From assembly GCF_900111375.1 (NCBI RefSeq), contig NZ_FOHB01000005.1, positions 288,843 to 352,842 on the forward strand: a stretch of 64,000 nucleotides of DNA. The letters are read 5' to 3'. Position 1 is the stretch's first letter; each line of letters begins with the position of its first letter. A model generated the notes under the pieces. It did no database searches. It had not been told where the DNA came from and saw only the letters and a program-made list of their open reading frames with translations. Positions 33,811 through 43,290 of this stretch are shown piece by piece. Source of the stretch: Pedococcus cremeus (GTDB lineage Bacteria; Actinomycetota; Actinomycetes; Actinomycetales; Dermatophilaceae). The position numbers were made by a program, and so were the translations under genes.

Positions 33811-35508
33811 TCAGGAGTCCGTGATCGAGAAGTCGGTGAACCGCCAGGTCGCCGAGGAGCCGCCCGTGTCGACGATCTCGACTCCGTAGCAGATCTGGTC
33901 GACGGTGGCGCTCGACGCGACCCGACCCTTGGAGACGAGGTAGCCCAGCATGGCCTTGATGTCGATGGTGCCGGAGGTGATCCGCGCGCCGTTCGACGGG
34001 ACGAACGCGAGGTAGCCGTTGCCGCTGGTGGCGTAGACGTCCCACGTGTAGCCGCCCAGCTTCACCCCCGAGGCGAAGCGCGACCCGGCCGGCACCTGCT
34101 TGTGGTTGTCGGTCCAGATCATCACCTCGTCGTTCGGCACGCCGTTCAGCCACAGGTCGTAGGCGACGTTGTAGATACCGGTGCCGGGCGAGGTGGCCGC
34201 GAACCTCGAGGTCAGCCTCGGGAAGCTGGAGATCGTGCGACCCGAGTAGTCCTTGTGCACGTTGGGGTAGGTCTTCACGGCACCGTCACCGTTGTTCTTG
34301 GCCGTGCCGATGTGGTTCCAGGAGCGGTACGAGCACACCTGGGTGGTGCCCTTGGTGCCCGGGTAGCTCGAGGCGTTCCAGAGGTTGTTGTGCACGTAGT
34401 AGCCGTGGTCAGTGACACCACCGTTGGAGTCGCTGGTGGTGAAGTACGGGTTGGTGCAAACCTGCCCCACGACCGAGGAGCAGGTCGTCAGGGAGGCAAC
34501 GGCGCCGGAGAGGACGCCGGTCCCGCCGAGCAGCGTCACGCGGCTCGCTGCCAGCCGGGTGATCTCGGTGCGCACCGCAGCGGGGACGCAGGTCGGCCTC
34601 GACAGCAGCAACGGGCCGGGGACGCCGGCCGCGACCGACCCGCCGGACAGGGCATCGGGGAAGACGCTGCCGCTGGCGAGCAAGGCACGGGTGGCCGACG
34701 GGAACGCTGCCTTCGAGATGGCGACGGAGGTCGCGTAGCGGTCGGCTCCGGACAAACGGCTCACGCTGCCGGTGGTGTAGCCGGCGAGGGCGTTGGCCAC
34801 ACCCGCGCTCACGGCGCCGGTGCCCCCCAGCACCGTGATCTTCGCCGGCTTCAGCCGCTTCAGCTCCGTGGCCGTCACGGACGGCACGGCGGTGGCGCCG
34901 ACCAGCAGCACCGGCACCTTTTGCGCCCCGGCCGCCGCCGAGCCCGAGAGCGCGTCGGGGAAGCTGGCGCCCGTGGCGACGAAGACGTTGCTGGCCCCGG
35001 TGCCGTAGCTCGCCCTCGACGCTGCGGCCGCCGTGGCGTACCGGTCGGCACCAGCGAGCCGCGTGACGCTGCCCGTCGTGTAGCCCTCCAGAGCCGACTC
35101 GACCGCATTCGACACCGCGCCGGTGCCGCCGAGGACGACGATGCGACCGGGCGCCAGCCGCTCGAGCTCGGTCTTCACCTCGGACGGGATCGCGCTCGGG
35201 GTGACCAGCAGCAGCGGGGCACGGTCACGTCCGGCGACCGCCGACCCGGCAAGCCCGTCGGGGAACGCCGCACCGGTCGCGACGTAGGCGACCGGCACTC
35301 CCGCGGGGAACGACGCCTTGGAGACCGCGGCGGACGTGGCATAGCGGTTGGCGCCCGAGAGACGGTCGACGGTCGGCGTGGCTGCCTGCGCCGGCGTCGC
35401 CGCCGCCAGACCGAGAGCCGCGAGGAGCACAGCCGCGGCATACGCCGCGAACGGTGCAACCCCCCTGCGACCGTGGTGAACCTGACCAGTCACGACGCCA
35501 TGGGACAT
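33811..35508 (-). CDS. Cell-wall-binding repeat (CWB2) protein fused to a GH12-like domain
   Basis: 565 residues. A signal peptide (LLAALGLAAATPAQA) is followed by three CWB2 repeats starting at DRLSGANRYATSAAVS, TRLAGADRYATAAAAS and SRLSGADRYATSVAIS, each with a TVLGGTGAVS-like second half. CWB2 repeats anchor proteins to cell-wall polymers. From about residue 345 a domain begins (CTNPYF) with the GH12 (endoglucanase/xyloglucanase) pattern: YVHNNLWNAS, DEVMIWTDNH with the nucleophile Glu, and QICYGVEIVDTGG with the acid/base Glu. The protein is likely a wall-anchored beta-glucanase. The start may also be the GTG 6 codons later. Confidence 0.85.
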   Translation of the reverse strand: MSHGVVTGQVHHGRRGVAPFAAYAAAVLLAALGLAAATPAQAATPTVDRLSGANRYATSAAVSKASFPAGVPVAYVATGAAFPDGLAGSAVAGRDRAPLLLVTPSAIPSEVKTELERLAPGRIVVLGGTGAVSNAVESALEGYTTGSVTRLAGADRYATAAAASRASYGTGASNVFVATGASFPDALSGSAAAGAQKVPVLLVGATAVPSVTATELKRLKPAKITVLGGTGAVSAGVANALAGYTTGSVSRLSGADRYATSVAISKAAFPSATRALLASGSVFPDALSGGSVAAGVPGPLLLSRPTCVPAAVRTEITRLAASRVTLLGGTGVLSGAVASLTTCSSVVGQVCTNPYFTTSDSNGGVTDHGYYVHNNLWNASSYPGTKGTTQVCSYRSWNHIGTAKNNGDGAVKTYPNVHKDYSGRTISSFPRLTSRFAATSPGTGIYNVAYDLWLNGVPNDEVMIWTDNHKQVPAGSRFASGVKLGGYTWDVYATSGNGYLAFVPSNGARITSGTIDIKAMLGYLVSKGRVASSATVDQICYGVEIVDTGGSSATWRFTDFSITDS

Positions 35509-35555
35509 AAAGGCACGATACCGACGGGCACAAGAGGGGCCGCCGGTTCACGACA

Positions 35556-35588
35556 GGTATGCCGCCCACCTCACCGGGGCGGCGTACC
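35556..35588 (-). terminator. Terminator of the SGNH gene, built from the 9-mer
   Basis: GGTATGCCGCCC and GGGCGGCGTACC form a 12-bp stem (one G-T type pair) around a 9-nt loop. The left arm is the dispersed 9-mer and the right arm a one-base variant of it. Confidence 0.7.
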
Positions 35589-35599
35589 GGCACCGGCGG

Positions 35600-36505
35600 T
35601 CACGGCGTGGCGTGCAGCAGCGTGGCGGCGATGAGGGCGTGCCCGGCGGCGTTGGGGTGGTCGCCGTCGTCGGCGAGGAGCGCCGAGGGGTTGCGCGTGC
35701 CGTCCTCGCCCTCGAACGGCTCGTAGAGGTCGACACAGCTGGCACCCACGGCCGCAGCCCGGGCACAGATCGTCATGTTCGCGGAACCGGTCACCTCGTC
35801 GCTCCAGGTGGCGAATCCGGGTCCCCGCTTGGCGTCGGCGACCTCCCCGTCCTCGAACACGTTCCAGTAGTCGGTCACCAGCAAACGCGCGTGGGGCGCC
35901 TGGGACCGGATCTCTTGGAGCGCGGCGGCGAGGCCGTTTCCCATGGTGACGACGGCGGGTTGGACGCAGGCGTCGTCGCACCCACCCGCCGTCCACCTGG
36001 CGATGAGGGGGACCAGGTCGTTGGCGCCGATGGTGACCACGACGACCGACGCCTGGGCGAGAGCCCGGCGGGCCGCCGCGTCGCCCTTCAGCAGCGCAAG
36101 GAGCTCCACCGTGGTGTCGCCTCCGTGACCGAGGTTCACCGCACGCACGGGCGCGCCGTCACGCCGGGCCAGCGCGGCGGCATACGTCTGCACGAACGGC
36201 GTGCAGTTGCACGCCGCACCCGAGGTGACGGAGTCGCCGAGCCCCACCACGAGACCGGGCTGGGGTGCAGAGCTCGGAGACGTGGTGGCGGGCACAGAGG
36301 TGGTGTCGGGCGCGGGGGTGGTGGCGGGCAGGGAGGTGGTGGCGGGCAGCGGGGTGCTGGCGCTGCCGGAAGGGCTGGCGGGCGCGGTGGGTGCCGCACG
36401 GACCCGCTGGGTGGTGCGGCTGGTCCCCACCACCGCGCCGACGGCGACCAGGAGGGCAAGCAGCACGCTGGCTGCGGCCATCATTCGCAGGGGCGTGACG
36501 CGCAC
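35600..36505 (-). CDS. Secreted or membrane-anchored SGNH/GDSL esterase
   Basis: 301 residues. An N-terminal helix (MMAAASVLLALLVAVGAVVG) is followed by an ~45-residue Pro/Thr/Ser linker and an SGNH domain. VGLGDSVTSG holds the nucleophile Ser, GGDTTVE the block II Gly, TIGANDL the block III Asn, and DGDHPNAAGH the Asp/His pair. Extra Cys (ACNCTP, GGCDDACV) suggest disulfides. Such enzymes deacylate lipids or polysaccharides outside the cell. Confidence 0.9.
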   Translation of the reverse strand: MRVTPLRMMAAASVLLALLVAVGAVVGTSRTTQRVRAAPTAPASPSGSASTPLPATTSLPATTPAPDTTSVPATTSPSSAPQPGLVVGLGDSVTSGAACNCTPFVQTYAAALARRDGAPVRAVNLGHGGDTTVELLALLKGDAAARRALAQASVVVVTIGANDLVPLIARWTAGGCDDACVQPAVVTMGNGLAAALQEIRSQAPHARLLVTDYWNVFEDGEVADAKRGPGFATWSDEVTGSANMTICARAAAVGASCVDLYEPFEGEDGTRNPSALLADDGDHPNAAGHALIAATLLHATP

Positions 36506-36539
36506 CCAAGCAGGCTAGGTCCCAATTCTGTGGACATTC

Positions 36540-37313
36540 TCAGCGTTCCGGGCGCCCTGAGCGCCGCCTGGGGCGGGACGCCCTGTCAGCGGGGCCGCGC
36601 ACCTGCTCGGCGAAGCGCCCGGCGAGGAGCCGCGCCACCTCGGTCGCCCTCGGCTGGACCCGTTCGGCCTCACGCCTGAGCGCGGCAAGGTCGAGCCCCT
36701 CCTGCGAAAGCGCCGCCGCGTCCCAGGAGCCGAGGCGCGACGCCCCCGCCTCCGGGTGGAACTGGACTCCCCACGCGGTCGCACCGACGCGGAACGCCTG
36801 CACGCGGCATACCGGCGAGGTCGCGAGAAGCACGGCGCCGGGCGGGAGCTCGACCACCTGGTCGGCGTGGTTCTGGATGACGGGGAAGTCCTCGCGGAGG
36901 CCGGCGAAGAGCGGGTCGGCAGCCGCCTCCGTGGTCGGCGAGACGCGGCACGAGCCTCGCTCCGGCACGCCGTGGCTGCGCACCACCCGACCCCCTGCCA
37001 CGTGGGCGAGCAGCTGCGCACCCAGGCAGATGCCGAGCAGAGGTATGCCGCGCGCGAGGGCCCCCGCCGCGAGCTCACGCTCGCGCGGGAGCCAGGGCGC
37101 GGCGCCGTCGTCGTCGGGCATGAGGCCACCGCCGAGGAGCACGACACCGTCCGCTCGTCCGACCACCGCGTCGACCGCGGCGTCGCCCAGCGCCTCACCG
37201 GGCACCTCCCTGACCTCGAGGCCGTCGCTCTCGAACCAGCCGGTGAGGCGGCCCAGGGGGCTCCCGGGGCTGTTGCGGACGGCGACGAGGAGCGCACGGC
37301 GACCGTCGCTCAC
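36540..37313 (-). CDS. Class I glutamine amidotransferase-like protein
   Basis: 257 residues. LLGICLGAQLL contains the nucleophile Cys and GVQFHPEAG the His-Glu pair, so the triad is complete. It resembles stand-alone GMP-synthase-type amidotransferases and gamma-glutamyl hydrolases. It is the last gene of the AnmK operon, with the ATG overlapping the transporter ATPase stop by 4 bp. Given the operon, acting on glutamyl or iso-glutaminyl bonds of wall peptides is a possible role, but this is inference. Confidence 0.86.
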   Translation of the reverse strand: MSDGRRALLVAVRNSPGSPLGRLTGWFESDGLEVREVPGEALGDAAVDAVVGRADGVVLLGGGLMPDDDGAAPWLPRERELAAGALARGIPLLGICLGAQLLAHVAGGRVVRSHGVPERGSCRVSPTTEAAADPLFAGLREDFPVIQNHADQVVELPPGAVLLATSPVCRVQAFRVGATAWGVQFHPEAGASRLGSWDAAALSQEGLDLAALRREAERVQPRATEVARLLAGRFAEQVRGPADRASRPRRRSGRPER

Positions 37314-38962
37314 CGGAGGGCCTCGCGTCGACCTGGGATGGCCGCCACCAGGCGCTTGGTGTACTCCTCCCGCGGGTTGCCGAAGATCTCCTCGGGGTCG
37401 CCTGACTCGACCACCCTGCCGTGCTGCATGACGTAGACCTCGTGGGCGACGAGGCGCACGACGGCCAGGTCGTGGCTGATGAACAGGTAGGCGAGGTCGA
37501 GATCGCGCTGCAGCTGCACCATGAGGTCGAGGACCTGTTCCTGCACCAGCACGTCCAGCGCGCTCACGGCCTCGTCCATGACGACCAGCTCGGGCTCGAG
37601 GGCGAGGGCGCGGGCGATGGCCACGCGCTGCCGCTGACCACCCGAGAGCTCGTGGGGGTAGCGGTCCGCCAGCGCGGCCGGCAGGGCGACCTGGTCGAGG
37701 AGGCGGGCGACCGCGGCGGAGCGCGAGCGCGTGTCACCGATCCGGTGCACGCGCAGCGGCTCTGCGACCACCTCGGCCACCGTGTATCGCGGATCCAGCG
37801 AGGCGTAGGGGTTCTGGAAGACCGGCTGGACGCTGCGCCGGAAATCCTTCAGGCCCGTGCGCTTCAGCGTCGCGAGGTCGGTGCCGCGGTAGGTGGCCAC
37901 GCCCGCGTCGCAGGCCTCCAGCCTGAGCGCAAGCCGGGCCGTCGTGGACTTCCCGGAGCCCGACTCCCCCACGATGGCGACGGTCTGGCCCTTGCGGACC
38001 TCGAGGTCCAGCCCTCCCACCGCGACCAGCGGCTCGCGCCGGCCCCGGAGGCGGTAGCGCCGTTCGACACCACGCAGCGACAGCAGCACCTCTCTGGTGC
38101 CGGGCTCGGTCACCGAGGTCGCGATCTTCGGGGTTGCCATGCTCGGTGCCGCTGCCAGGAGCCGGCGGGTGTAGTCGTGCTGGGGTGCCTCGATGACCTC
38201 GGCGGAGAGCCCCTGCTCGACGACCTCCCCGCGGTACATGACGACAACCCGGTCGGCTCGCTCGGCAGCCAGGGCCAGGTCGTGCGTGATGAGCAGCACC
38301 GCGGCGCCGAGCTCGTCGGCGAGCTCTGCCATCTGGTCGAGCACCAGGCGCTGCACGGTGACGTCGAGCGCGGAGGTCGGCTCGTCGGCGATCAGCAGCT
38401 CCGGACGACAGGCGAGGGCCATCGCGATCAGCACACGCTGGCGCATCCCACCGGAGAACTCGTGAGGGTACTGGTTGGAGCGAGCGGCGGCGTCAGCGAT
38501 CCCAGCCTTCTCCAGGAGGGCGACGGCCTGGTCCCGAGCCTGCTGGCCGGAGGCCCGGCCGTGCACCTCGAGCGCCTCGACGATCTGGGCGCCGACCTTC
38601 ATCACCGGGTTGAGGTTGGTCATCGGGTCCTGGGGAACCATGCCGATGCGATTGCCCCGGATGGCCGTCATGGCCTTCTCGCCCAGCTCGGTCAGCTCGG
38701 CACCGTCGAGGCGGATGCTCCCCCCGCTGACCCGGCCGTTCGAGGCCAGAAGGGCGTTGATGGAGGCGGCCAGGGTCGACTTCCCCGACCCTGACTCGCC
38801 GACCACGGCGACGGTCTCGCCGCGGGAGATCTCGAGGGTGACGTCACGGACGGCCTCCACGGTCCCGTGCGGCGTCTCGAAGGTGACCGAGAGGTTCGTG
38901 ACGGCCAGGAGTGGCTCGATCTGCTTGGCGCTCGTCGCCGGCACCGCGGTCGTGGTAGTCAT
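37310..38962 (-). CDS. Peptide-type ABC transporter, fused double ATPase
   Basis: 550 residues containing two nucleotide-binding domains (DppD-DppF fusion). Walker [10 protein letters not shown] occurs near residues 55 and 335. The signatures are FSGGMRQRV in the first half and LSGGQRQRV in the second; Walker B motifs are ADEPTSALD and MDEAVSALD. Such fusions energise oligopeptide or muropeptide uptake. Start and stop overlap its neighbours by 4 bp. Confidence 0.93.
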   Translation of the reverse strand: MTTTTAVPATSAKQIEPLLAVTNLSVTFETPHGTVEAVRDVTLEISRGETVAVVGESGSGKSTLAASINALLASNGRVSGGSIRLDGAELTELGEKAMTAIRGNRIGMVPQDPMTNLNPVMKVGAQIVEALEVHGRASGQQARDQAVALLEKAGIADAAARSNQYPHEFSGGMRQRVLIAMALACRPELLIADEPTSALDVTVQRLVLDQMAELADELGAAVLLITHDLALAAERADRVVVMYRGEVVEQGLSAEVIEAPQHDYTRRLLAAAPSMATPKIATSVTEPGTREVLLSLRGVERRYRLRGRREPLVAVGGLDLEVRKGQTVAIVGESGSGKSTTARLALRLEACDAGVATYRGTDLATLKRTGLKDFRRSVQPVFQNPYASLDPRYTVAEVVAEPLRVHRIGDTRSRSAAVARLLDQVALPAALADRYPHELSGGQRQRVAIARALALEPELVVMDEAVSALDVLVQEQVLDLMVQLQRDLDLAYLFISHDLAVVRLVAHEVYVMQHGRVVESGDPEEIFGNPREEYTKRLVAAIPGRREALR

Positions 38963-40155
38963 GGTGCTCCTGTCTGCGTCCGGGCGGCGGGGGCTGGGTC
39001 GAGGGCCCGTTCAGGGGCTCGGTCGAGGGCGTGGGCGACGCCGGTGAGTGCCGTGGCCGCGAGCTGGTCGGTGGAGACCAGCGAGTCGCGCGGTGCGAGG
39101 GGCCGGGCAGGTGTGCCTGTGGTGCCGTGGAGGCGGGTGGCGGCCACCGCGACGACCAGGTCGCGGTCGAGCGCGACCGCCAGGTAGGTGCCCGTGAAGC
39201 CACCGTGCACGACCAGCGGCACCTCCTCGCCGGCGACGGCGAGGGTGGCGAGACGGAACCCCAGGGCACGCTCTGGCGCGAGGGCCAGCGGAGCGGTGAA
39301 CGTCTCGACCACCTCGGCCGGGACGAGCGTGGTGTCGAGCAGCGCCCGGCCGAGCCGGACAAGCTCCGGCACCGTGGCGAAGAGCCCTGCGTGACCGGCG
39401 ACCCCGCCGAGCGCGTGGGCGGCGTTGCCGTCGTTGACGACCCCCGTCGGGGGCTCGAGACGCCACCCTGCGAAGTCGTCGACCCGGGCCTCGACGGCGT
39501 ACGGCGAGGAGGAGGCGACCATGTCGCGCTCGATGACGTCGCTGTCGCCCGACGCGGCTGCCTCCGCCGCCGGCACCGGACCGTACCCCGTGCGGCGCAG
39601 GCCGAGGGGGCCCGCCACCAGCGCGGCGAAGGCGGCGTCCTGCCGCAGACCGGTGACCGCCTCGAGGACCGAGCCGAGCGTGATCATCCCGAGGTCGGAG
39701 TAGACCCACCGAGCGCCGGGCTCGGACTGCAGCGAAGCCCTCGACGCGAGCCGCAGGGCCTCGTCGCGGTCGGTCGTGCGGCAGTAGAGCGGCTGCCAGG
39801 GTGGAAGGCCCGACGTGTGCTCGAGCAGGTGGCGAACCCGCACCGCCTCGTGGTCACCGTCGAGATGGGGCAGGTATGCCGCGACCGGTCGGTCGAGGTC
39901 GAGGTCATCGCTGGCGACGAGACGCATCGCCAGCGCCGTGGTCGACGCGACCTTGGTGACGGACGCGAGGTCAAGGCGCGTGTCGGGCGTCATGGGTCGC
40001 GCGTCCCGGTCCGAACCGGCCAGCACGGCATACCCGCCGGAGGCCACGACGGTCTCGCCGCCCCACCCCACGCCCACCACGGCGCCGGCCGGGTGCGTGC
40101 CGGCGCCCCCGAGCGACAACAGGTCCTCGACGACCGGGTTGAGGTCGAGGCTCAT
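38959..40155 (-). CDS. Serine hydrolase (beta-lactamase/esterase class C family)
   Basis: 398 residues. LASVTKVAST holds the SxxK nucleophile, VYSDLGMI the YxN-type Tyr, and VHGGFTGTY the H/K-x-G motif, so the fold is that of AmpC/DD-peptidase-like enzymes. There is no signal peptide, so it probably acts in the cytosol. In Bacillus, related genes (ybbE) accompany MurNAc recycling genes, which fits the adjacent anmK. It overlaps anmK upstream and the ATPase gene downstream, both by 4 bp. Confidence 0.9.
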   Translation of the reverse strand: MSLDLNPVVEDLLSLGGAGTHPAGAVVGVGWGGETVVASGGYAVLAGSDRDARPMTPDTRLDLASVTKVASTTALAMRLVASDDLDLDRPVAAYLPHLDGDHEAVRVRHLLEHTSGLPPWQPLYCRTTDRDEALRLASRASLQSEPGARWVYSDLGMITLGSVLEAVTGLRQDAAFAALVAGPLGLRRTGYGPVPAAEAAASGDSDVIERDMVASSSPYAVEARVDDFAGWRLEPPTGVVNDGNAAHALGGVAGHAGLFATVPELVRLGRALLDTTLVPAEVVETFTAPLALAPERALGFRLATLAVAGEEVPLVVHGGFTGTYLAVALDRDLVVAVAATRLHGTTGTPARPLAPRDSLVSTDQLAATALTGVAHALDRAPERALDPAPAARTQTGAP

Positions 40156-41354
40156 GCCGGGAGACCGTTCTCGAGGACCAGCCACGAGGGCCGGGTGCCG
40201 CCGGCCACGGGAAGGAGGCCGCCACCAGGGGCGGGCGTCACGGCCCCCAGGACACGCGGGCCCTCGGCTCCCGTGCAGCTCGGGACGTTGCCCGGTATGC
40301 CGTGCATCGTCGCCCAGCCGATGAGCGCGAACGCGATCGCCTCCTTGGCGTCGGGGTCGAGGCCGAGCTCGGCCGTGGTGGCGAACCGGACGCCGGGGGC
40401 GGCGGCGGCGAGCGCCCGCATCAGCGTGGGGTTGCGCGCTCCTCCGCCCGAGGCGAACACCCGCGCCACGCCGGCCTCGCGCAGGCCGTCCGCGACGGTC
40501 CGTGCGGTGAGCCCCACCAGGGTCGCGACGAGGTCCGGGAGGGAGACGGTTCCGCCCCACGACGCGAGCACGTCGTCGACGTAGTGGGCGTGGAACAGCT
40601 CCTTGCCGGTGCTCTTCGGGGCCGGGATGCCGTAGTAGGGCTCGGCGAGGAACACCTCGAGCAGGTCGGGCACCACGGCTCCGGACGCGCTGACCTCGCC
40701 GTCGCGGTCGAAGGTCAGCGGGGTTGACGCGTTGGCCGTCAGCACGGCGTCGAGGAGCGCGTTGGCCGGGCCGATGTCCCACGCCAGAGGGTCGCTGCCC
40801 GGCGCGCACACCGTGACGTTGGAGATGCCACCGAGGTTCAGGGCTGCGGCCGTCCCTTCTCCGTCCGGGAAGGGCGCCAGCACCAGGGTGTCGAGGAGCG
40901 GCACCAGCGGCGCGCCCTGGCCACCGGCGACGATGTCGGCGATGCGCACGTCGGCCACGACCGGCAGCCCCGTGCGTTCGGCGATCCACGACGGCTGCCC
41001 GAGCTGGAGCGTCCCGAGCACGGCACCGTCATCCACCCAGTGGTAGACGGTCTGGCCGTGCGAGCACACCGCGTCGACCGCGCCGCCGCCGGAGGCCGCG
41101 TGGGCGGCCAGCGCGCCCTCGGCAGCGGCCGCGAAGGCCTGGCCGATGCGGGTGTCGAGCCGGGTCACCTCGTCCACGGTCGTGGCAGCCGGTGGCAGGG
41201 CCGTCCTGAGCGACTCGCGCAGCGCGTCGTCGTAGGGCACCGAGTCGACGAGCTCGACCCGCCCGCGGAGCCCCGGCCCGTCCCACTGGAAGTCGCAGAT
41301 CGCGACGTCGATGCCGTCGTGCGACGTGCCCGAGATCATGCCGAGGACCCGCAT
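40152..41354 (-). CDS. anmK: Anhydro-N-acetylmuramic acid kinase
   Basis: Opens and phosphorylates 1,6-anhydro-MurNAc to MurNAc-6-phosphate in peptidoglycan recycling. 400 residues, as usual for AnmK. GMISGTSHDGIDVA is the ATP-binding start (family GxxSGTSxDGxD), VCSHGQTVYH and LNLGGISNVT are conserved, and ASGGGARNPTLM closes the site. It overlaps the permease stop by one base (TGATG) and the serine hydrolase start by 4 bp. No murQ (etherase) or nagZ is in the window, so later steps are elsewhere. Confidence 0.95.
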   Translation of the reverse strand: MRVLGMISGTSHDGIDVAICDFQWDGPGLRGRVELVDSVPYDDALRESLRTALPPAATTVDEVTRLDTRIGQAFAAAAEGALAAHAASGGGAVDAVCSHGQTVYHWVDDGAVLGTLQLGQPSWIAERTGLPVVADVRIADIVAGGQGAPLVPLLDTLVLAPFPDGEGTAAALNLGGISNVTVCAPGSDPLAWDIGPANALLDAVLTANASTPLTFDRDGEVSASGAVVPDLLEVFLAEPYYGIPAPKSTGKELFHAHYVDDVLASWGGTVSLPDLVATLVGLTARTVADGLREAGVARVFASGGGARNPTLMRALAAAAPGVRFATTAELGLDPDAKEAIAFALIGWATMHGIPGNVPSCTGAEGPRVLGAVTPAPGGGLLPVAGGTRPSWLVLENGLPA

Positions 41355-42238
41355 CAGCGCGCACCTCGAGAGCGGGGGTCAACGGCCGCACGGAGGCTGT
41401 CGCCGACGAGGTTGAGCCCGACCACGAAGACGACGAGCGCGGCCCCCGGGAAGGCGAGCATCCACGGGGCCACCGTCGAGAGGGTCTGGGAGTCGTAGAC
41501 CATGCCGCCAAGGGACGCGGCCGGAGGCGGGGTGCCGAAGCCGAGGAAGCTCAGCGAGGCCTCGGTGAGGATCGCCCACGACAGCGACAGCGTGGTCTGC
41601 ACGACGAGGATGCCCCGCATGTTCGGGACCACGTGCGCGAAGAGGGTCGAGAGCCGCGACCGCCCGATCGCCGTCGAGGCCGTCACGTAGTCGACGCTGC
41701 GGAGGCTCAGCACTGGCCCGCGGGCCACCCGCGCGAAGATCGGCATGTACACGGTCGCGATGGCCAGGCTCACCGTCACCCAGCTGCGCTCCAGCGTCGC
41801 GGCGAGCGCGAGGGCGAGCAGCAGCGAGGGGAAGGCGAAGAGCACGTTCGTGACGACGCCGACGACGCGGTCGAGGAGGCCCTGGAAGTACCCGGCGAAC
41901 ACCCCGAGCAGAACACCGATGACCCCTGCGACACCGACGGAGACGACCGCGATGCGCAACGAGTTGGCCAGACCCGCGCAGACCCGCGAGAACAGGTCGC
42001 GCCCGAACTGGTCGGTCCCGAACCAGTGGGTGGCCGAGGGGCCCTGCAGGGCGGCTGCGACGTCTTGGCGCGCTGGGTCGTAGGGCGTCAGGCCCACCAG
42101 CCCGGCGAGGGCGAGGAGCACGACCAGGCCGGTGAGCACCACACCCACGACCGCCGAGGGCGCACGGAGCGCGACGAGCAGCTGCGAACGACGCGAGGTA
42201 CGGACCACGCGGGCGGGGACCGTGCTCGTGGCGCTCAC
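41354..42238 (-). CDS. Peptide-type ABC transporter permease (DppC-like)
   Basis: 294 residues with six hydrophobic helices. HWFGTDQFGRDLFSRV is the DppC N-terminal signature and ASTAIGRSRLSTLFAHVVPN the cytoplasmic EAA loop. The GTG at 42238 overlaps the first permease stop by 4 bp. It forms the channel with the neighbouring DppB-like protein. Confidence 0.93.
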   Translation of the reverse strand: MSATSTVPARVVRTSRRSQLLVALRAPSAVVGVVLTGLVVLLALAGLVGLTPYDPARQDVAAALQGPSATHWFGTDQFGRDLFSRVCAGLANSLRIAVVSVGVAGVIGVLLGVFAGYFQGLLDRVVGVVTNVLFAFPSLLLALALAATLERSWVTVSLAIATVYMPIFARVARGPVLSLRSVDYVTASTAIGRSRLSTLFAHVVPNMRGILVVQTTLSLSWAILTEASLSFLGFGTPPPAASLGGMVYDSQTLSTVAPWMLAFPGAALVVFVVGLNLVGDSLRAAVDPRSRGAR

Positions 42239-43212
42239 TCGGCACGCACCCTGGGGTCGACCACCCGGTAGAGGAGGTCGGTGGCCAGGTTCACCGCCAC
42301 GAACAGCACGGCGATGACGAGGACGGTGCTCTGCACCACGGCATACTCCTTCTGGTTCAGGCCGAGCAGCACCTGTCGCCCGATGCCCGGGATGGAGAAG
42401 ATCTGCTCGATCACGAGGGTCCCGCCGAGCAGGAAGCCGAACTGCAGTCCGCCGATCGTCACGATCGGGATGAGCGCGTTGCGCAGCACGTGGCGGTACT
42501 GCAGGCGCCGGGACGGGACCCCCTTGGCCCGGGCGGTGCGGACGTAGTCCTCGTCGCGGATGGCGAGGATCGACGCGCGCGCGGTCTGGAACACCGGTGA
42601 GGCGATGCTGACGCCGAGGACCAGGGCCGGCAGGAGCATCTGCTGGAGGTTGCGGGCAGGGTCCTGGGCGAGGGTGGCGAACTCCTCGCCGTTCGGGTTC
42701 CAGCCGAAGGTGTTGGCCAGCCACGTCGAGACGACCGTCGCGACGAGGAACGTCGGCAGCGACAGCGCCAGCAGGCTGGCCACCTGCGACCCGCTGTCAC
42801 GGGTCGCACCGGGGCGACTGGCGGCGAAGAGGCCTCCCGGCACGCCCAGGAGGAGGCCGATGGCGATGGAGAGGACCGCCAGCTCCAGGGTGTTCGGCAG
42901 GGCGGCTACGGTCATGTCGAGCACGCTCTGCCGCGAGGTGGCGGACACCCCGAGGTTGCCGCTGACGACGCCCCCGAGCCAGTGGACGTACTGCGTCACG
43001 AGCGGCTGGTCGAGCCCGTAGTAGGCGCGCAGGTCGGCCAGTTGCTCAGGGCTCAGCGCGCCGGCCTCGATGCCGTAGCTGGCGGTGATCTGGTCACCGG
43101 GCAGCACGCGCAGCAGGGTGAAGGTCAGCACCGAGACGCCGAGCAGGGTGAGCGCCGCCTCGAGCACGCGGCGCAGTACCGGGTGGCGGGTGAGCATGAG
43201 GAGCACGGACAT
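42235..43212 (-). CDS. Peptide-type ABC transporter permease (DppB-like)
   Basis: 325 residues, the standard DppB length. LGVSVLTFTLLRVLPGDQI is the first helix and its typical PGD loop, and RTARAKGVPSRRLQYRHVLR the EAA loop. It lies 78 bp after the binding protein and opens the run of overlapped genes. An internal Met near residue 6 is an alternative start. Confidence 0.93.
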   Translation of the reverse strand: MSVLLMLTRHPVLRRVLEAALTLLGVSVLTFTLLRVLPGDQITASYGIEAGALSPEQLADLRAYYGLDQPLVTQYVHWLGGVVSGNLGVSATSRQSVLDMTVAALPNTLELAVLSIAIGLLLGVPGGLFAASRPGATRDSGSQVASLLALSLPTFLVATVVSTWLANTFGWNPNGEEFATLAQDPARNLQQMLLPALVLGVSIASPVFQTARASILAIRDEDYVRTARAKGVPSRRLQYRHVLRNALIPIVTIGGLQFGFLLGGTLVIEQIFSIPGIGRQVLLGLNQKEYAVVQSTVLVIAVLFVAVNLATDLLYRVVDPRVRAE

Positions 43213-43290
43213 GGTGATCAGTCCCGGGGAGACGGCCGGACGCGGCGGGGCGCCGCGTCCGGCGGGGGCGTGTCGTCAGGAGGCGGCCGG

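Noticed and set aside
33559..35634. A 691-codon plus-strand frame opposite the CWB2-GH12 gene
   Set aside because: Antisense of three repeats; the repeated pattern follows from the minus-strand CWB2 repeats.
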